A DNA stretch of 64,000 nt from positions 36,564,234 through 36,628,233 of the forward strand of contig CM026400.1 of NCBI GenBank assembly GCA_014843695.1, written 5' to 3'. This stretch comes from Archivesica marissinica (lineage: Eukaryota; Mollusca; Bivalvia; Venerida; Vesicomyidae). The notes beneath the pieces are model-generated. The model was not told the origin of the DNA. It worked only from the letters and a program-made list of their open reading frames with translations, and did not search any database. Both the position numbers and the translations under genes were made by a program. Positions 20,622-35,600 of this stretch are shown piece by piece (the first letter of the stretch is position 1; each line of letters begins with the position of its first letter).

Positions 20622-23600
20622 TCGTTAAGCGTTAGATCTCTACTAAACGTCTAATGACCGCTAAACGTCATAAACATTCTCGCTACTTGTGTGGGTATGT
20701 AGCATCGTTAATCGTCAAATCTCTACTAAACGTCTAAAGACCTCTAAACGTCATAAACATTCCGGCTACTTGTGTGCGTATGTAGCACCGTTAAGCGTCA
20801 AATCTCTACTAAGCGTCTAAATACCTCTAAACGTCTAATGAGCTCTAAACGTCATAAACGTTCCGGCTACTTGTGTGCGTATGTAGCATCGTTAAGCGTC
20901 AAATCTCTGCTAAACGTCTAAAGACCGCTAATCGTCATAAACATCCTCCCTACCTGTGTGGGTATGTAGCATCGTTAAGCGTCAAATCTCTACTAAAGGT
21001 CTAAAGACCTCTAAACGTCAAAAGATTGCTAAGCGTCATATCATTCCCGCTACTTGTGTGGGTATGGAGCATCGTTAAGCGTCAAATCTCTACTGAACGT
21101 CTAAAGACCTCTAAACGTCATTAACATTCGCACTACTTGTGTGGGTATGTAGCATCGTTAAGCGTCAACACTCTACTAAACGTCTAAAGGCCTCTAAACG
21201 TCTAAAGACCGCTAAACGTCATAAATATCATCGCTACTTGTGTGGGTATGTAGCATCGTTAAGCGTCAGATCTCTACTAAACGTCTAATGACCGCTAAAC
21301 GTCATAAACATTCCCGCTAGTTGTGTGGGTATGTAGCATCGTTAAGCGTCAAGTCTCTGCTAAACGTCTAAAGACGTCTAAACGTCTAAAGACCTCTAAA
21401 CGTCTAATGTCCTCCAAACGTCATAAACATTCCGGCTACTTGTGTGCGTATGTAGCACCGTTAAGCGTCAACTCTCTGCTAAACGTCTAAAGACCTCTAA
21501 ACGTCATAAACATTCCGGCTACTTGTGTGCGTATGTAGCACCGTTAAGCGTCAAATCTCTGCTAAGCGTCTAAATACCTCTAAACGTCTAAAGACCTCTA
21601 AACGTCTAATGAGCTCTAAACGTTCCGGCTACTTGTGTGCGTATGTAGCATCGTTAAGCGTCAAATCTCTGCTAAACGTCTAAAGACCGCTAATCGTCAT
21701 AAACATCCTCCCTACTTGTGTGGGTATGTAGCATCGTTAAGCGTCAAATCTCAGCTAAACGTCTAAAGACCTCTAAACGTCTAAACATCGCTAAACGTCA
21801 TATCATTCCCGCTACTTGTGTGGGTATGTAGCACCGTTAAGCGTCAAATCTCTACGAAACGTCTAAAGACCTCTAAACGTCATTAAAATTCGCACTACTT
21901 GTGTGGGTATGTAGCATCGTTAAGCGTCAAATCTCTACTAAACGTCTAAAGACCTCTAAACGTCAAAAGATTGCTAAGCGTCATATCATTCCAGCTACTT
22001 GTGTGGGTATGTAGCATCGTTAAGCGTCAAATCTCTACTGAACGTCTAAAGACCTCTAAACGTCATTAACATTCGCACTACTTGTGTGGGTATGTAGCAT
22101 CGTTAAGCGTCAACACTCTACTAAACGTCTAAAGACCTCTAAACGTCTAAAGACCGCTAAACGTCATAAATATCATCGCTACTTGTGTGGGTATGTAGCA
22201 TCGTTAAGCGTCAGATCTCTACTAAACGTCTAATGACCGCTAAACGTCATAAACATTCTCGCTACTTGTGTGGGTATGTAGCATCGTTAATCGTCAAATC
22301 TCTACTAAACGTCTAAAGACCGCTAAACGTCATAAACATCATCGCTACTTGTGTGAGTATGTAGCATCGTTAAGCGTCAAATCTCTGCTAAGCGTCTAAA
22401 GACCGCTAAACGTCTAAAGACCTCTAAACGTCATACACATTCTCGCTACTTGTGTGGGTATGTAGCATCGTTAAGCGTCAAATCTCTGCTAAACGTCTAA
22501 AGACCTCTAAACGTCATAAACATTCCCGCTACTTGTGTGGGTATGTAGCATCGTTAAGCGTCAAGTCTCTGCTAAACATCTAAAGACCTCTAAACGTCTA
22601 AAGACCTCTAAACGTCATAGACATTCCCGCTAGTGGTGGGGTATGTAGCATCGTTAAGAATCAAGTCTCTGCTAAACGTCTAAAGACCTCTAAACGTCTA
22701 AAGACCTCTAAACGTCTAATGACCTCTAAACGCCATAAACATTCCAGCTACTTATGTGCGTATGTAGCATCGTTAAGCGTCAAAACTCTGCTAAGCGTCA
22801 AATCTCTGCTAAACGTCTAAAGACCTCTAAACATCATAAACAATCCCGCTACTTGTGTGGGTATGTAGCATCGTTAAGCATCAAAACTCTGCTAAACGTC
22901 TAAAGACCTCTAAATGTCTAATGAGCTCTAAACGTCAAAAACGTTCCGGCTACTTGTGTGCGTATGTAGCATCGTTAAGCGTCAAATCTCTGCTAAACGT
23001 CTAAAGACCGCTAATCTTCATAAACATCCTCCCTACTTGTGTGGGTATGTAGCATCGTTAAGCGTCAAATCTCTGCTAAACGTCTAAAGACCGCTAATCT
23101 TCATAAACATCCTCCCTACTTGTGTGGGTATGTAGCATCGTTAAGCGTCAAGTTTCTGCTAAACGTCTAAAGACGTCTAAACGTCTAAAGACCTCTAAAC
23201 GTCTAATGTCCTCCAAACGTCATAAACATTCCGGCTACTTGTGTGCGTATGTAGCACCGTTAAGCGTCAAATCTCTGCTAAACGTCTAAAGACCTCTAAA
23301 CGTCTAAAGACCTCTAAACGTCTAATGAGCTCTAAACGTTCCGGCTACTTGTGTGCGTATGTAGCATCGTTAAGCGTCAAATCTCTGCTAAACGTCTAAA
23401 GACCGCTAATCGTCATAAACATCCTCCCTACTTGTGTGGGTATGTAGCATCGTTAAGCGTCAAATCTCTGCTAAACGTCTAAAGACCTCTAAACGTCTAA
23501 AGATCGCTAAACGTCATATCATTCCCGCTACTTGTGTGGGTATGTAGCATCGTTAAGCGTCAAATCTCTACGAAACGTCTAAAGACCTCTAAACGTCATT

Positions 23601-26600
23601 AAAATTCGCACTACTTGTGTGGGTATGTAGCATCGTTAAGCGTCAACACTCTACTAAACGTCTAAAGACCTCTAAACGTCTAAAGACCGCTAAACGTCAT
23701 AAATATCATCGCTACTTGTGTGGGTATGTAGCATCGTTAAGCGTCAGATCTCTACTAAACGTCTAATGACCGCTAAACGTCATAAACATTATCGCTACTT
23801 GTGTGGGTATGTAGCATCGTTAATCGTCAAATCTCTACGAAACGTCTAAAGACCTCTAAACGTCATTAAAATTCGCACTACTTGTGTGGGTATGTAGCAT
23901 CGTTAAGCGTCAACACTCTACTAAACGTCTAAAGACCTCTAAACGTCTAAAGACCGCTAAACGTCTTAAATATCATCGCTACTTGTGTGGGTATGTAGCA
24001 TCGTTAAGCGTCAGATCTCTACTAAACGTCTAATGACCGCTAAACGTCATAAACATTCTCGCTACTTGTGTGGGTATGTAGCATCGTTAATCGTCAAATC
24101 TCTACTAAACGTCTAAAGACCTCTAAACGTCATAAACATTCCGGCTACTTGTGTGCGTATGTAGCACCGTTAAGCGTCAAATCTCTGCTAAGCGTCTAAA
24201 TACCTCTAAACGTCTAATGAGCTCTAAACGTCATAAACGTTCCGGCTACTTGTGTGCGTATGTAGCATCGTTAAGCGTCAAATCTCTGCTAAACGTCTAA
24301 AGACCGCTAATCGTCATAAACATCCTCCCTACTTGTGTGGGTATGTAGCATCGTTAAGCGTCAAATCTCTACTAAACGTCTAAAGACCTCTAAACGTCAA
24401 AAGATTGCTAAGCGTCATATCATTCCCGCTACTTGTGTGGGTATGTAGCATCGTTAAGCGTCAAATCTCTACTGAACGTCTAAAGACCTCTAAACGTCAT
24501 TAACATTCGCACTACTTGTGTGGGTATGTAGCATCGTTAAGCGTCAACACTCTACTAAACGTCTAAAGACCTCTAAACGTCTAAAGACCGCTAAACGTCA
24601 TAAATATCATCGCTACTTGTGTGGGTATGTAGCATCGTTAAGCGTCAGATCTCTACTAAACGTCTAATGACCGCTAAACGTCATAAACATTCTCGCTACT
24701 TGTGTGGGTATGTAGCATCGTTAATCGTCAAATCTCTACTAAACGTCTAAAGACCGCTAAACGTCATAAACATCATCGCTACTTGTGTGAGTATGTAGCA
24801 TCGTTAAGCGTCAAATCTCTGCTAAGCGTCTAAAGACCGCTAAACGTCTAAAGACCTCTAAACGTCATACACATTCTCGCTACTTGTGTGGGTATGTAGC
24901 ATCGTTAAGCGTCAAATCTCTGCTAAACGTCTAAAGACCTCTAAACGTCATAAACATTCCCGCTACTTGTGTGGGTATGTAGCATCGTTAAGCGTCAAGT
25001 CTCTGCTAAACATCTAAAGACCTCTAAACGTCTAAAGACCTCTAAACGTCATAGACATTCCCGCTAGTGGTGGGGTATGTAGCATCGTTAAGAATCAAGT
25101 CTCTGCTAAACGTCTAAAGACCTCTAAACGTCTAAAGACCTCTAAACGTCTAATGACCTCTAAACGCCATAAACATTCCAGCTACTTATGTGCGTATGTA
25201 GCATCGTTAAGCGTCAAAACTCTGCTAAGCGTCAAATCTCTGCTAAACGTCTAAAGACCTCTAAACATCATAAACAATCCCGCTACTTGTGTGGGTATGT
25301 AGCATCGTTAAGCATCAAAACTCTGCTAAACGTCTAAAGACCTCTAAATGTCTAATGAGCTCTAAACGTCAAAAACGTTCCGGCTACTTGTGTGCGTATG
25401 TAGCATCGTTAAGCGTCAAATCTCTGCTAAACGTCTAAAGACCGCTAATCTTCATAAACATCCTCCCTACTTGTGTGGGTATGTAGCATCGTTAAGCGTC
25501 AAATCTCTGCTAAACGTCTAAAGACCGCTAATCTTCATAAACATCCTCCCTACTTGTGTGGGTATGTAGCATCGTTAAGCGTCAAGTCTCTGCTAAACGT
25601 CTAAAGACGTCTAAACGTCTAAAGACCTCTAAACGTCTAATGTCCTCCAAACGTCATAAACATTCCGGCTACTTGTGTGCGTATGTAGCACCGTTAAGCG
25701 TCAAATCTCTGCTAAACGTCTAAAGACCTCTAAACGTCATAAACATTCCGGCTACTTGTGTGCGTATGTAGCACCGTTAAGCGTCAAATCTCTGCTAAGC
25801 GTCTAAATACCTCTAAACGTCTAAAGACCTCTAAACGTCTAATGAGCTCTAAACGTTCCGGCTACTTGTGTGCGTATGTAGCATCGTTAAGCGTCAAATC
25901 TCTGCTAAACGTCTAAAGACCGCTAATCGTCATAAACATCCTCCCTACTTGTGTGGGTATGTAGCATCGTTAAGCGTCAAATCTCTACGAAACGTCTAAA
26001 GACCTCTAAACGTCATTAAAATTCGCACTACTTGTGTGGGTATGTAGCATCGTTAAGCGTCAACACTCTACTAAACGTCTAAAGACCTCTAAACGTCTAA
26101 AGACCGCTAAACGTCATAAATATCATCGCTACTTGTGTGGGTATGTAGCATCGTTAAGCGTCAGATCTCTACTAAACGTCTAATGACCGCTAAACGTCAT
26201 AAACATTCTCGCTACTTGTGTGGGTATGTAGCATCGTTAATCGTCAAATCTCTACTAAACGTCTAAAGACCGCTAAACGTCATAAACATCATCGCTACTT
26301 GTGTGGGTATGTAGCATCGTTAAGCGTCAACTCGCTGCTAAGCGTCTAAAGACCGCTAAACGTCTAAAGACCTCTAAACGTCATAAACATTCTCGCTACT
26401 TGTGTGGGTATGTAGCATCGTTAAGCGTCAAATCTCTGCTAAACGTCTAAAGACCTCTAAACGTCATAAACATTCCCGCTACTTGTGTGGGTATGTAGCA
26501 TCGTTAAGCGTCAAGTCTCTGCTAAACATCTAAAGACCTCTAAACGTCTAAAGACCTCTAAACGTCATAGACATTCCCGCTAGTGGTGGGGTATGTAGCA

Positions 26601-29600
26601 TCGTTAAGAATCAAGTCTCTGCTAAACGTCTAAAGACCTCTAAACGTCTAAAGACCTCTAAACGTCTAATGACCTCTAAACGCCATAAACATTCCAGCTA
26701 CTTATGTGCGTATGTAGCATCGTTAAGCGTCAAAACTCTGCTAAGCGTCAAATCTCTGCTAAACGTCTAAAGACCTCTAAACATCATAAACATTCCCGCT
26801 ACTTGTGTGGGTATGTAGCATCGTTAAGCATCAAAACTCTGCTAAACGTCTAAAGACCTCTAAATGTCTAATGAGCTCTAAACGTCAAAAACGTTCCTGC
26901 TACTTGTGTGCGTATGTAGCAACGTTAAGCGTCAAATCTCTGCTAAACGTCTAAAGACCGCTAATCTTCATAAACATCCTCCCTACTTGTGTGGGTATGT
27001 AGCATCGTTAAGCGTCAAATCTCTGCTAAACGTTTAAAGACCTCTAAACGTCATAAACATTCCCGCTAGTTGTGTGGGTATGTAGCATCGTTAAGCGTCA
27101 AGTCTCTGCTAAACGTCTAAAGACGTCTAAACGTCTAAAGACCTCTAAACGTCTAATGTCCTCCAAATGTCATAAACATTCCGGCTACTTGTGTGCGTAT
27201 GTAGCACCGTTAAGCGTCAAATCTCTGTTAAACGTCTAAAGACCTCTAAACGTCATAAACATTCCGGCTACTTGTGTGCGTATGTAGCACCGTTAAGCGT
27301 CAAATCTCTGCTAAGCGTCTAAAGACCTCTAAACGTCTAAAGACCTCTAAACGTCTAATGAGCTCTAAACGTCATAAACATTCCGGCTACTCGTGTGCGT
27401 ATGTAGCATCGTTAAGCGTCAAATCTCTGCTAAACGTCTAAAGACCGCTAATCGTCATAAACATCCTCCCTACTTGTGTGGGTATGTAGCATCGTTAAGC
27501 GTTAAATCTCTACTAAACGTCTAAAGACCTCTAAACGTCTAAAGATCGCTAAACGTCATAAACATTCCCGCTAGTTGTGGGGTATGTAGCATCGTTAAGC
27601 GTCAAGTCTCTGCTAAACGTCTAAAGACCTCTAAACGTCTAATGACCTCTAACACCATAACAGCGTCAACTCTCTGCTAAACGTCTAAAGACCTCTAAAC
27701 GTCATAAACATTCTGGCTACTTGTGTGGGTATGTAGCATCGTTAAGCGTCAAATCTCTGCTAAACGTCTAAAGACCTCTAAACGTTATAAACATTCCCGC
27801 TAGTTGTGTGGGTATGTAGCATCGTTAAGCGTCAAGTCTCTGTTAAACGTCTAAAGACGTCTAAAGACCTCTAAACGTCTAAATACCCCTAATTGTCTAA
27901 AGACCTTTACACGTCTAATGACCTCCAAACGTCATAAACATTCCGGCTACTTGTGTGCGTATGTAGCATCGTTAAGCTTCAAATCTCTGCTAAACGTCTA
28001 ACAACCTCTAATCGTCATAAACATTCCCACTACTTGTGTGGGTATGTAGCATCGTTAAGCGTCAACACTCTACTAAACGTCTCAAGACCTCTAAACGTCT
28101 AAATATCGCTAAACGTCATAAACAGTCCTGCTAGTTGTGTGGGTGTGTAGCATCGTTAAGCGTCAAATCTCTGATAAACGTCTAAAGACCTCTAAACGTC
28201 ATAAACATTCCGGCTACTTGTGTGGGTGTGTAGCATCGTTAAGCGTCAAATCTCTGATAAACGTCTAAAGACCTCTAAACGTCATAAACATTCCGGCTAC
28301 TTATGTGGGTATGTAGCATCGTTAAGCGTCATAGACCTCTAAACGTCTAACGACCGCTAAGCGTCATAAACATTTCCGCTACTTGTTTGGTTATGTAGCA
28401 TCGTTAAGCGTCAAATATCTGCTAAACGTCTACTGACCTCCAAAGGTGTAAAGACCGTTAAACGCAATAAACATTCCCGCTACTTGTGTGGGTATGTAGC
28501 ATCGTTAAGCGTCAAATATCTGCTAAACGTCTAAAGACCTCTAAACGTCATAAACATTCCCGCTAGTTGTGGGGTATGTAGCATCGTTAAGCGTCAAGTC
28601 TCTGCTAAACGTCTAAAGAACTCTAAACGTTTAAAGACCTCTAAACGTCTAATGACCTCCAAACGTCATAAACAGTCCCGCTACTTGTGTGGGTATGTAG
28701 CATCGTTAAGCGTCAAATCACTTGCTAAACATCTAAAGACGTCTAATGACATCCAAACGTCATAAACAGTCCCGCTACTTGTGTGGGTATGTAGCATCGT
28801 TAAGCGTCAAATCTCTGATAAACATATAATGACCTCTAAACGTCATAAACATTCCGGCTACTTGTGTGCGTATGTAGCACCGTTAAGCCTCAACTCTCTG
28901 CTAAGCGTATACAGACCTCTAAACGTCTAATGAGCTCTAAACGTCATAAATGTTCCGGCTACTCGTGTGCGTATGTAGCATCGTTAAGCGTCAAATCTTT
29001 GCTAAACGTCTAAAGACCGATAATCGTCATAAACATCCTCCCTACTTGTGTGGGTATGTAGCATCGTTAAGCGTCAAATCTCTACTAAACGTCTAAAGAC
29101 CTCTAAACGTCATTAACATTCCCACATCTTGTGTGTGTATGTAGCATCGTTAAGAGTCAACACTCTACTAAGCGTCTAAATACCTCTAAACGTCTAAAGA
29201 CCTCTAAACGTCATAAACATTCCCCTACTTGTGTGGTATGTAGCACGTTAAGCGTCAAACTCTACTAAACTCTAAAGACCTCTAAACGTCTAAGACCCCA
29301 AACGTCATAAACATCGCTACTTGTGTGCGTATGTAGCATCGTTAAGCGTCAAATCTCTGCTAAACATCTAAAGACCTCTAAACGTCTAATGACCTCCAAA
29401 CGTCATAAACCGTCCCGCTACTTGTGTGGGTATGTAGCATCGTTAAGCTTCAAATCACTTGCTAAACGTCTAAATACGTCTAAAGACCTCTAAACATCAT
29501 AAACATTCTGGCTACTTGTGTGCGTATGTAGCATCGTTAAGCGTCAAATCTCTACTAAACGTCAAAAGACCGCTAAACGTCATAACATTCCCGCTACTTG

Positions 29601-32600
29601 TGTGAGTATGTAGCATCGTTAAGCGTCAAATCTCTGCTAAACGTCTAAAGACCTCTAAACGTCATTAACATTCCCACATCTTGTGTGTGTATGTAGCATC
29701 GTTAAGCGTCAACACTCTACTAAGCGTCTAAATACCTCTAAACGTCTAAAGACCTCTAAACGTCATAAACATTCCCGCTACTTGTGTGGGTATGTAGCAC
29801 TGTTAAGCGTCAAATCTCTAGTAAACGTCTAATGACCTCTAAACGTCTAATGACCTCCAAACGTCATAAACATTCCGGCTACTTGTGTGCGTATGTAGCA
29901 TCGTTAAGTGTCAAATCTCTGCTAAACATCTAAAGACCTCTAAACGTCTAATGACCACCAAACGTCATAAACCGTCCCGCTACTTGTGTGGGTATGTAGC
30001 ATCGTTAAGCGTCAAATCACTTGCTAAACGTCTAAATACGTCTAAAGATCTCTAAACGTCATAAACATTCTGGCTACTTGTGTGCGTATGTAGCATCGTT
30101 AAGCGTCAAATCTCTACTAAACGTCTAAAGACCGCTAAACGTCATAACATTCCCGCTACTTGTGTGAGTATGTAGCATCGTTAAGCGTCAAATCTCTGCT
30201 AAACGTCTAAAGACCGCTAAACGTCATAACATTCCCGCTACTTGTGTGGGTATGTACCATCGTTAAGCGTCAAATCTCTGCTAAACGTCTAACGACCTCT
30301 AATCGTCATAAACATTCCCACTACTTGTGTGGGTATGTAGCATCGTTAAGCGTCAACACTCTACTAAACGTCTAAAGACCTCTAAACGTCATAAACAGTC
30401 CTGCTAGTTGTGTGGGTGTGTAGCATCGTTAAGCGTCAAATCTCTGATAAACGTCTAAAGACCTCTAAACGTCATAAACATTCCGGCTACTTGTGTGGGT
30501 ATGTAGCATCGTTAAGCGTCATAGACCTCTAAACGTCTAAAGACCGCTAAGCGTCATAAACATTTCCGCTACTTGTTTGGTTATGTAGCATCGTTAAGCG
30601 TCAAATATCTGCTAAACGTCTAAAGACCTCTAAACGTGTAAAGACCGTTAAAGGCAATAAACATTCCCGCTACGTGTGTGCGTATGTGGCATCGTTAAGC
30701 GTCAACTATCTGATAAACGTCTAAAGACCTCTAAACGTCATAAACATTCCCGCTACTTGTGAGTATGTAGCATCGTTAAGCGTCAAATCGCTGCTAAACG
30801 TCTAAAGACCTCTAAACGTTTAAAGACCTCTAAACGTCTAATGACCTCTAAACACCATAAACAGCGTCAAATCGCTGCTAAACGTCTAAAGACCTCTAAA
30901 CGTCATAAACATTCTTTCTACTTGTGTGGGTATGTAAGCATCGTTAAGCTTCAAATCTTTGCTAAACGTCTAAAGACCGCTAATCGTCATAAACATCCTC
31001 CCTACTTGTGTGGGTATGTAGCATCGTTAAGCGTCAAATCTCTACTAAACGTCTAAAGACCTCTAAACGTCTAAAGACCGCTAAACGTCATAAATATCAT
31101 CGCTACTTGTGTGGGTATGTAGCATCGTTAAGGGTCAGATCTCTACTAAACGTCTAATGACCACTAAACGTCATAAACATTCTCGCTACTTGTGTGTTTA
31201 TGTAGCATCGTTAAGCGTCAAATCTCTAGCAAACGTCTAAAGACCTCTAAACGTCTAACGACCTCTAATCGTCATAAACATTCCCGCTACTTGTGTGGGT
31301 ATGTACATCGTTAAGCGTCAAATCTCTGCTAAACGTCTAAAGACCTCTAAACATCATAAACATTCCCGCTACTTGTGTGGGTATGTAGCATCGTTAAACA
31401 TCAAAACTCTGCTAAACGTCTAAAGACCTCTAAATGTCTAATGAGCTCTAAACGTCATAAAAGTTCCGGCTACTTGTGTGCGTATGTAGCATCGTTAAGA
31501 GTCAAATCTCTGCTAAACATCTAAAGACCTCTAAACGTCTAATGACCTCCAAACGTCATAAACAGTCCCGCTACCTGTGTGGGTATGTAGCATCGTTAAG
31601 CGTCAAATCACTCAAACACAAAACCCAAACCAAACCCCAAAACAAAACACCCCACAACACAACCAACCCAAAACACAAACCCAAACCAAAACAACCCCAC
31701 CAACACCACCAAACCCAAACCAAAACCCCAAACAAAACACCCACCAACACAACTCAAATCACTGCTAAACATCTAAAGACCTCTAAACGTCTAATGACCT
31801 CCAAAAGTCATAAACAGTCCCGCTACTTGTGTGGGTATGTAGCATCGTTAATCGTCAACTCTCTGATAAACATCTAATGACCTCTAAACGTCATAAACAA
31901 TCCGGCCACTTGTGTGCGTATGTAGCACCGTTAGGCGTCAAATCTCTGCTAAACGTCTAAAGACCTCCAAAGGTAATAAACATTCCGGCTACTTGTGTGC
32001 GTATGTAGCATCGTTAAGCGTCAAATCTCTGCTAAACATCTAAAGACCTCTACACGTCTAATGACCTCCAAACGTCATAAACAGTCCCGCTACTTGTGTG
32101 GGTATGTAGCATCGTTAAGCGTCAAATCACTTGCTAAACGTCTAATACCTCTAAACGTCTAAAGACCTCTAAACGTCATAAACATTCCGGCTACTTGTGT
32201 GCGTATGTAGCATCGTTAAGCGTCAAATCTCTACTAAACGTCTAAAGACCGCTAAACGTCATAACATTCCCGCTACTTGTGTGAGTATGTAGCATCGTTA
32301 AGCGTCATAGACCTCTAAACGTCTAACGACCGCTAAGCGTCATAAACATTTCCGCTACTTGTTTGGTTATGTAGCATCGTTAAGCGTCAAATATCTGCTA
32401 AACGTCTACTGACCTCCAAAGGTGTAAAGACCGTTAAACGCAATAAACATTCCCGCTACTTGTGTGGGTATGTAGCATCGTTAAGCGTCAAATATCTGCT
32501 AAACGTCTAAAGACCGCTAAACGTCATAAACAGTCCTGCTAGTTGTGTGGGTGTGTAGAATCGTTAAGCCTCAAATCTCTGATAAACGTCTAAAGACCTC

Positions 32601-35600
32601 TAAACGTCATAAACATTCCGGCTACTTGTGTGGGTATGTAGCATCGTTAAGCGTCATATACCTCTAAACGTCTAAAGACCGCTAAGCGTCATAAACATTT
32701 CCGCTACTTGTTTGGTTATGTTGCATCGTTAAGCGTCAAATATCTGCTAAACGTCTAAAGACCTCTAAAGGTGTAAAGACCGTTAAAGGCAATAAACATT
32801 CCCGCTACTTGTGTGGGTATGTAGCATCGTTAAGCGTCAACTATCTGATAAACGTCTAATGACCTCTAAACGTCATAAACATTCCCGCTACTTGTGAGTA
32901 TGTAGCATCGTTAAGCGTCAAATCGCTGCTAAACGTCTAAAGACCTCTAAACGTTTAAAGACCTCTAAACGTCTAATGACCTCTAAACACCATAAACAGC
33001 GTCAACTCTCTGCTAAACGTCTAAAGACCTCTAAACGTCATAAAAATTCTGTCTACTTGTGTGGGTATGTAGCATCGTTAAGCTTCAAATCTTTGCTAAA
33101 CGTCTAAAGACCGCTAATCGTCATAAACATCCTCCCTACTTGTGTGGGTATGTAGCATCGTTAAGCGTCAGATCTCTACGAAACGTCTAATGACCACTAA
33201 ACGTCATAAACATTCTCGCTACTTGTGTGGGTATGTAGCATCGTTAAGCGTTAAATCTCTAGTAAACGTCTAACGACCTCTAAACGTCTAACGACCTCTA
33301 ATCGTCATAAACATTCCCGCTACTTGTGTGGGTATGTAGTATCGTTAAACATCAAAACTCTGCTAAACGTCTAAAGACATCTAAATGTCTAATGAGCTCT
33401 AAACGTCATAAACATTCCCGCAACTTGTGAGTATGTAGCATCGTTAAGCGTCAAATCGCTGCTAAACGTCTAAAGACCGCTAAACGTCATAAACATACCC
33501 GCTACTTGTGTGGGTATGTAGCATCATTAAGTGTCAAATCTCTGCTAAATGTCTAAAGACCTCTAAACGTCATAAACTTTCCCGCTACTTGTGTGAGTAT
33601 GCAGCAACGTTAAGCGTCAACTCTCTGCTAAACATCTAAAGACCTCTAAACGTTATAAACATTCCCGCTAGTTGTGTGGGTATGTAGCATCGTTAAGCGT
33701 CAAGTCTCTGCTAAACGTCTAAAGACCTCTAAACGTCTAAATACCTCTAAACGTCTAAAGACCTTTACACGTCTAATGACCTCCAAACGTCATAAACATT
33801 CCGGCTACTTGTGTGCGTATGTAGCACCGTTAAGAGTCAAATCTCTGCTAAACGTCTAAAGACCGCTAATCGTCATAAACATCCTCCCGACTTGTGTGGG
33901 TATGTAGCATCGTTAAGCGTCAAATCTCTACTAAACGTCTAATGACCTCTAAACGTCATTAACATGCCCACTACTTGTGTGGGTATGTAGCATCGTTAAG
34001 CGTCAACACTCTACTAAACGTCTAAAGACCTCTAAACGTCTAAAGACCGCTAAACGTCAAAAAATATCATCGCTAATTGTGTGGGTATGTAGCATCGTTA
34101 AGCGTCAGATCTCTACTAAACGTCTAATGACCGCTAAACGTCATAAACATTCACGCTACTTGTGTGGGTATGTAGCATCGTTAAGCGTCAAGTCTCTGCT
34201 AAACGTCTAAATACCTCTAAACGTCTAAAGACCTCTAAACGTCATAAACATTCCCGCTAGTTGTGGGGTATGTAGCATCGTTAAGCGTCAAGTCTCTGCT
34301 AAACGTCTAAAGACCTCTAAACGTCTAATGATCTCTAAACACCATAAACAGCGTCAACTCTCTGCTAAACGTCTAAAGACCTCTAAACGTCATAAATATT
34401 CTTGCTACTTGTGTGGGTATGTAGCATCGTTAAGCGTTAACTCTCTGCTAAACGTCTAAAGACCTCTAAACGTCATAAACATTCTGGCTACTTGTGTGGG
34501 TATGTAGCATCGTTAAGCGTCAAATCTCTGCTAAATGTCTAAAGACCTCTAAACATCATAAACTTTCCGGCTACTTGTGTGGGTATGCAGCAACGTTAAG
34601 CGTCAAATCTCTGCTAAACGTCTAAAGACCTCTAAACGTTATAAACATTCCCACTAGTTGTGTGGGTATGTAGCATCGTTAAGCGTCAAGTCTCTGCTAA
34701 ACGTCTAAATACATCTAAACGTCTAAAGACCTCTAAATGTCTAAATACCTGTAAACGTCTAAAGACCTTTACACGTCTAATGACCTCCAAACGTCATAAA
34801 CATTCCGGCTACTTGTGTGCGTATGTAGCATCGTTAAGCGTCAAATCTCTGATAAACATCTAAAGACCTCTAAACGTCTAATGACCTCCAAACGTCATAA
34901 ACAGTCCCGCTACTTGTGTGGGTATGTAGCATCGTTAAGCTTCAAATCACATGCTAAACATCTAAAGACCTCTAAACGTCTAATGACCTCCAAACGTCAT
35001 AAACAGTCCCGCTACTTGTGTGGGTATGTAGCATCGTTAAGCGTCATCTCTCTGATAAACATCTAATGACCTCTAAACGTCATAAACATTCCGGCTACTT
35101 GTGTGCGTATGTAGCACCGTTAGGCGTCAAATCTCTGCTAAACGTCTAAAGACCTCTAAACGTCATTAACATTCCCGCTACTTGTGTGGGTATGTAGCAT
35201 CGTTAAGCGTCAAAACTCTGCTAAGCGTCAAATCTCTGCTAAACGTCTAAAGACCTCTAAACATCATAAACATTCCCGCTACTTGTGTGGGTATGTAGCA
35301 TCGTTAAGCGTCAAGTCTCTGCTAAACGTCTAAAGACGTCTAATGAGCTCTAAACGTCATAAACGTTCCGGCTACTTGTGGGCGTATGTAGCATCGTTAA
35401 GCGTCAAATCTCTGCTAAACATCTAAAGACGTCTAAACGTCTAAAGACCTCTAAACGTCTAATGTCCTCCAAACGTCATAAACATTCCGGCTTCTTGTGT
35501 GCGTATGTAGCACCGTTAAGCGTCAAATCTCTGCTAAACGTCTAAAGACCTCTAAACGTCATAAACATTCCGGCTACTTGTGTGCGTATGTAGCACCGTT

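Noticed and set aside
19545..20654. ORFs running through the N gaps
   Set aside because: They consist of unknown residues across assembly gaps (also at 40516-41692).
31614..31755. Internal telomere repeat
   Set aside because: No regular hexamer (TTAGGG/CCCTAA) is present; only irregular A/C runs.
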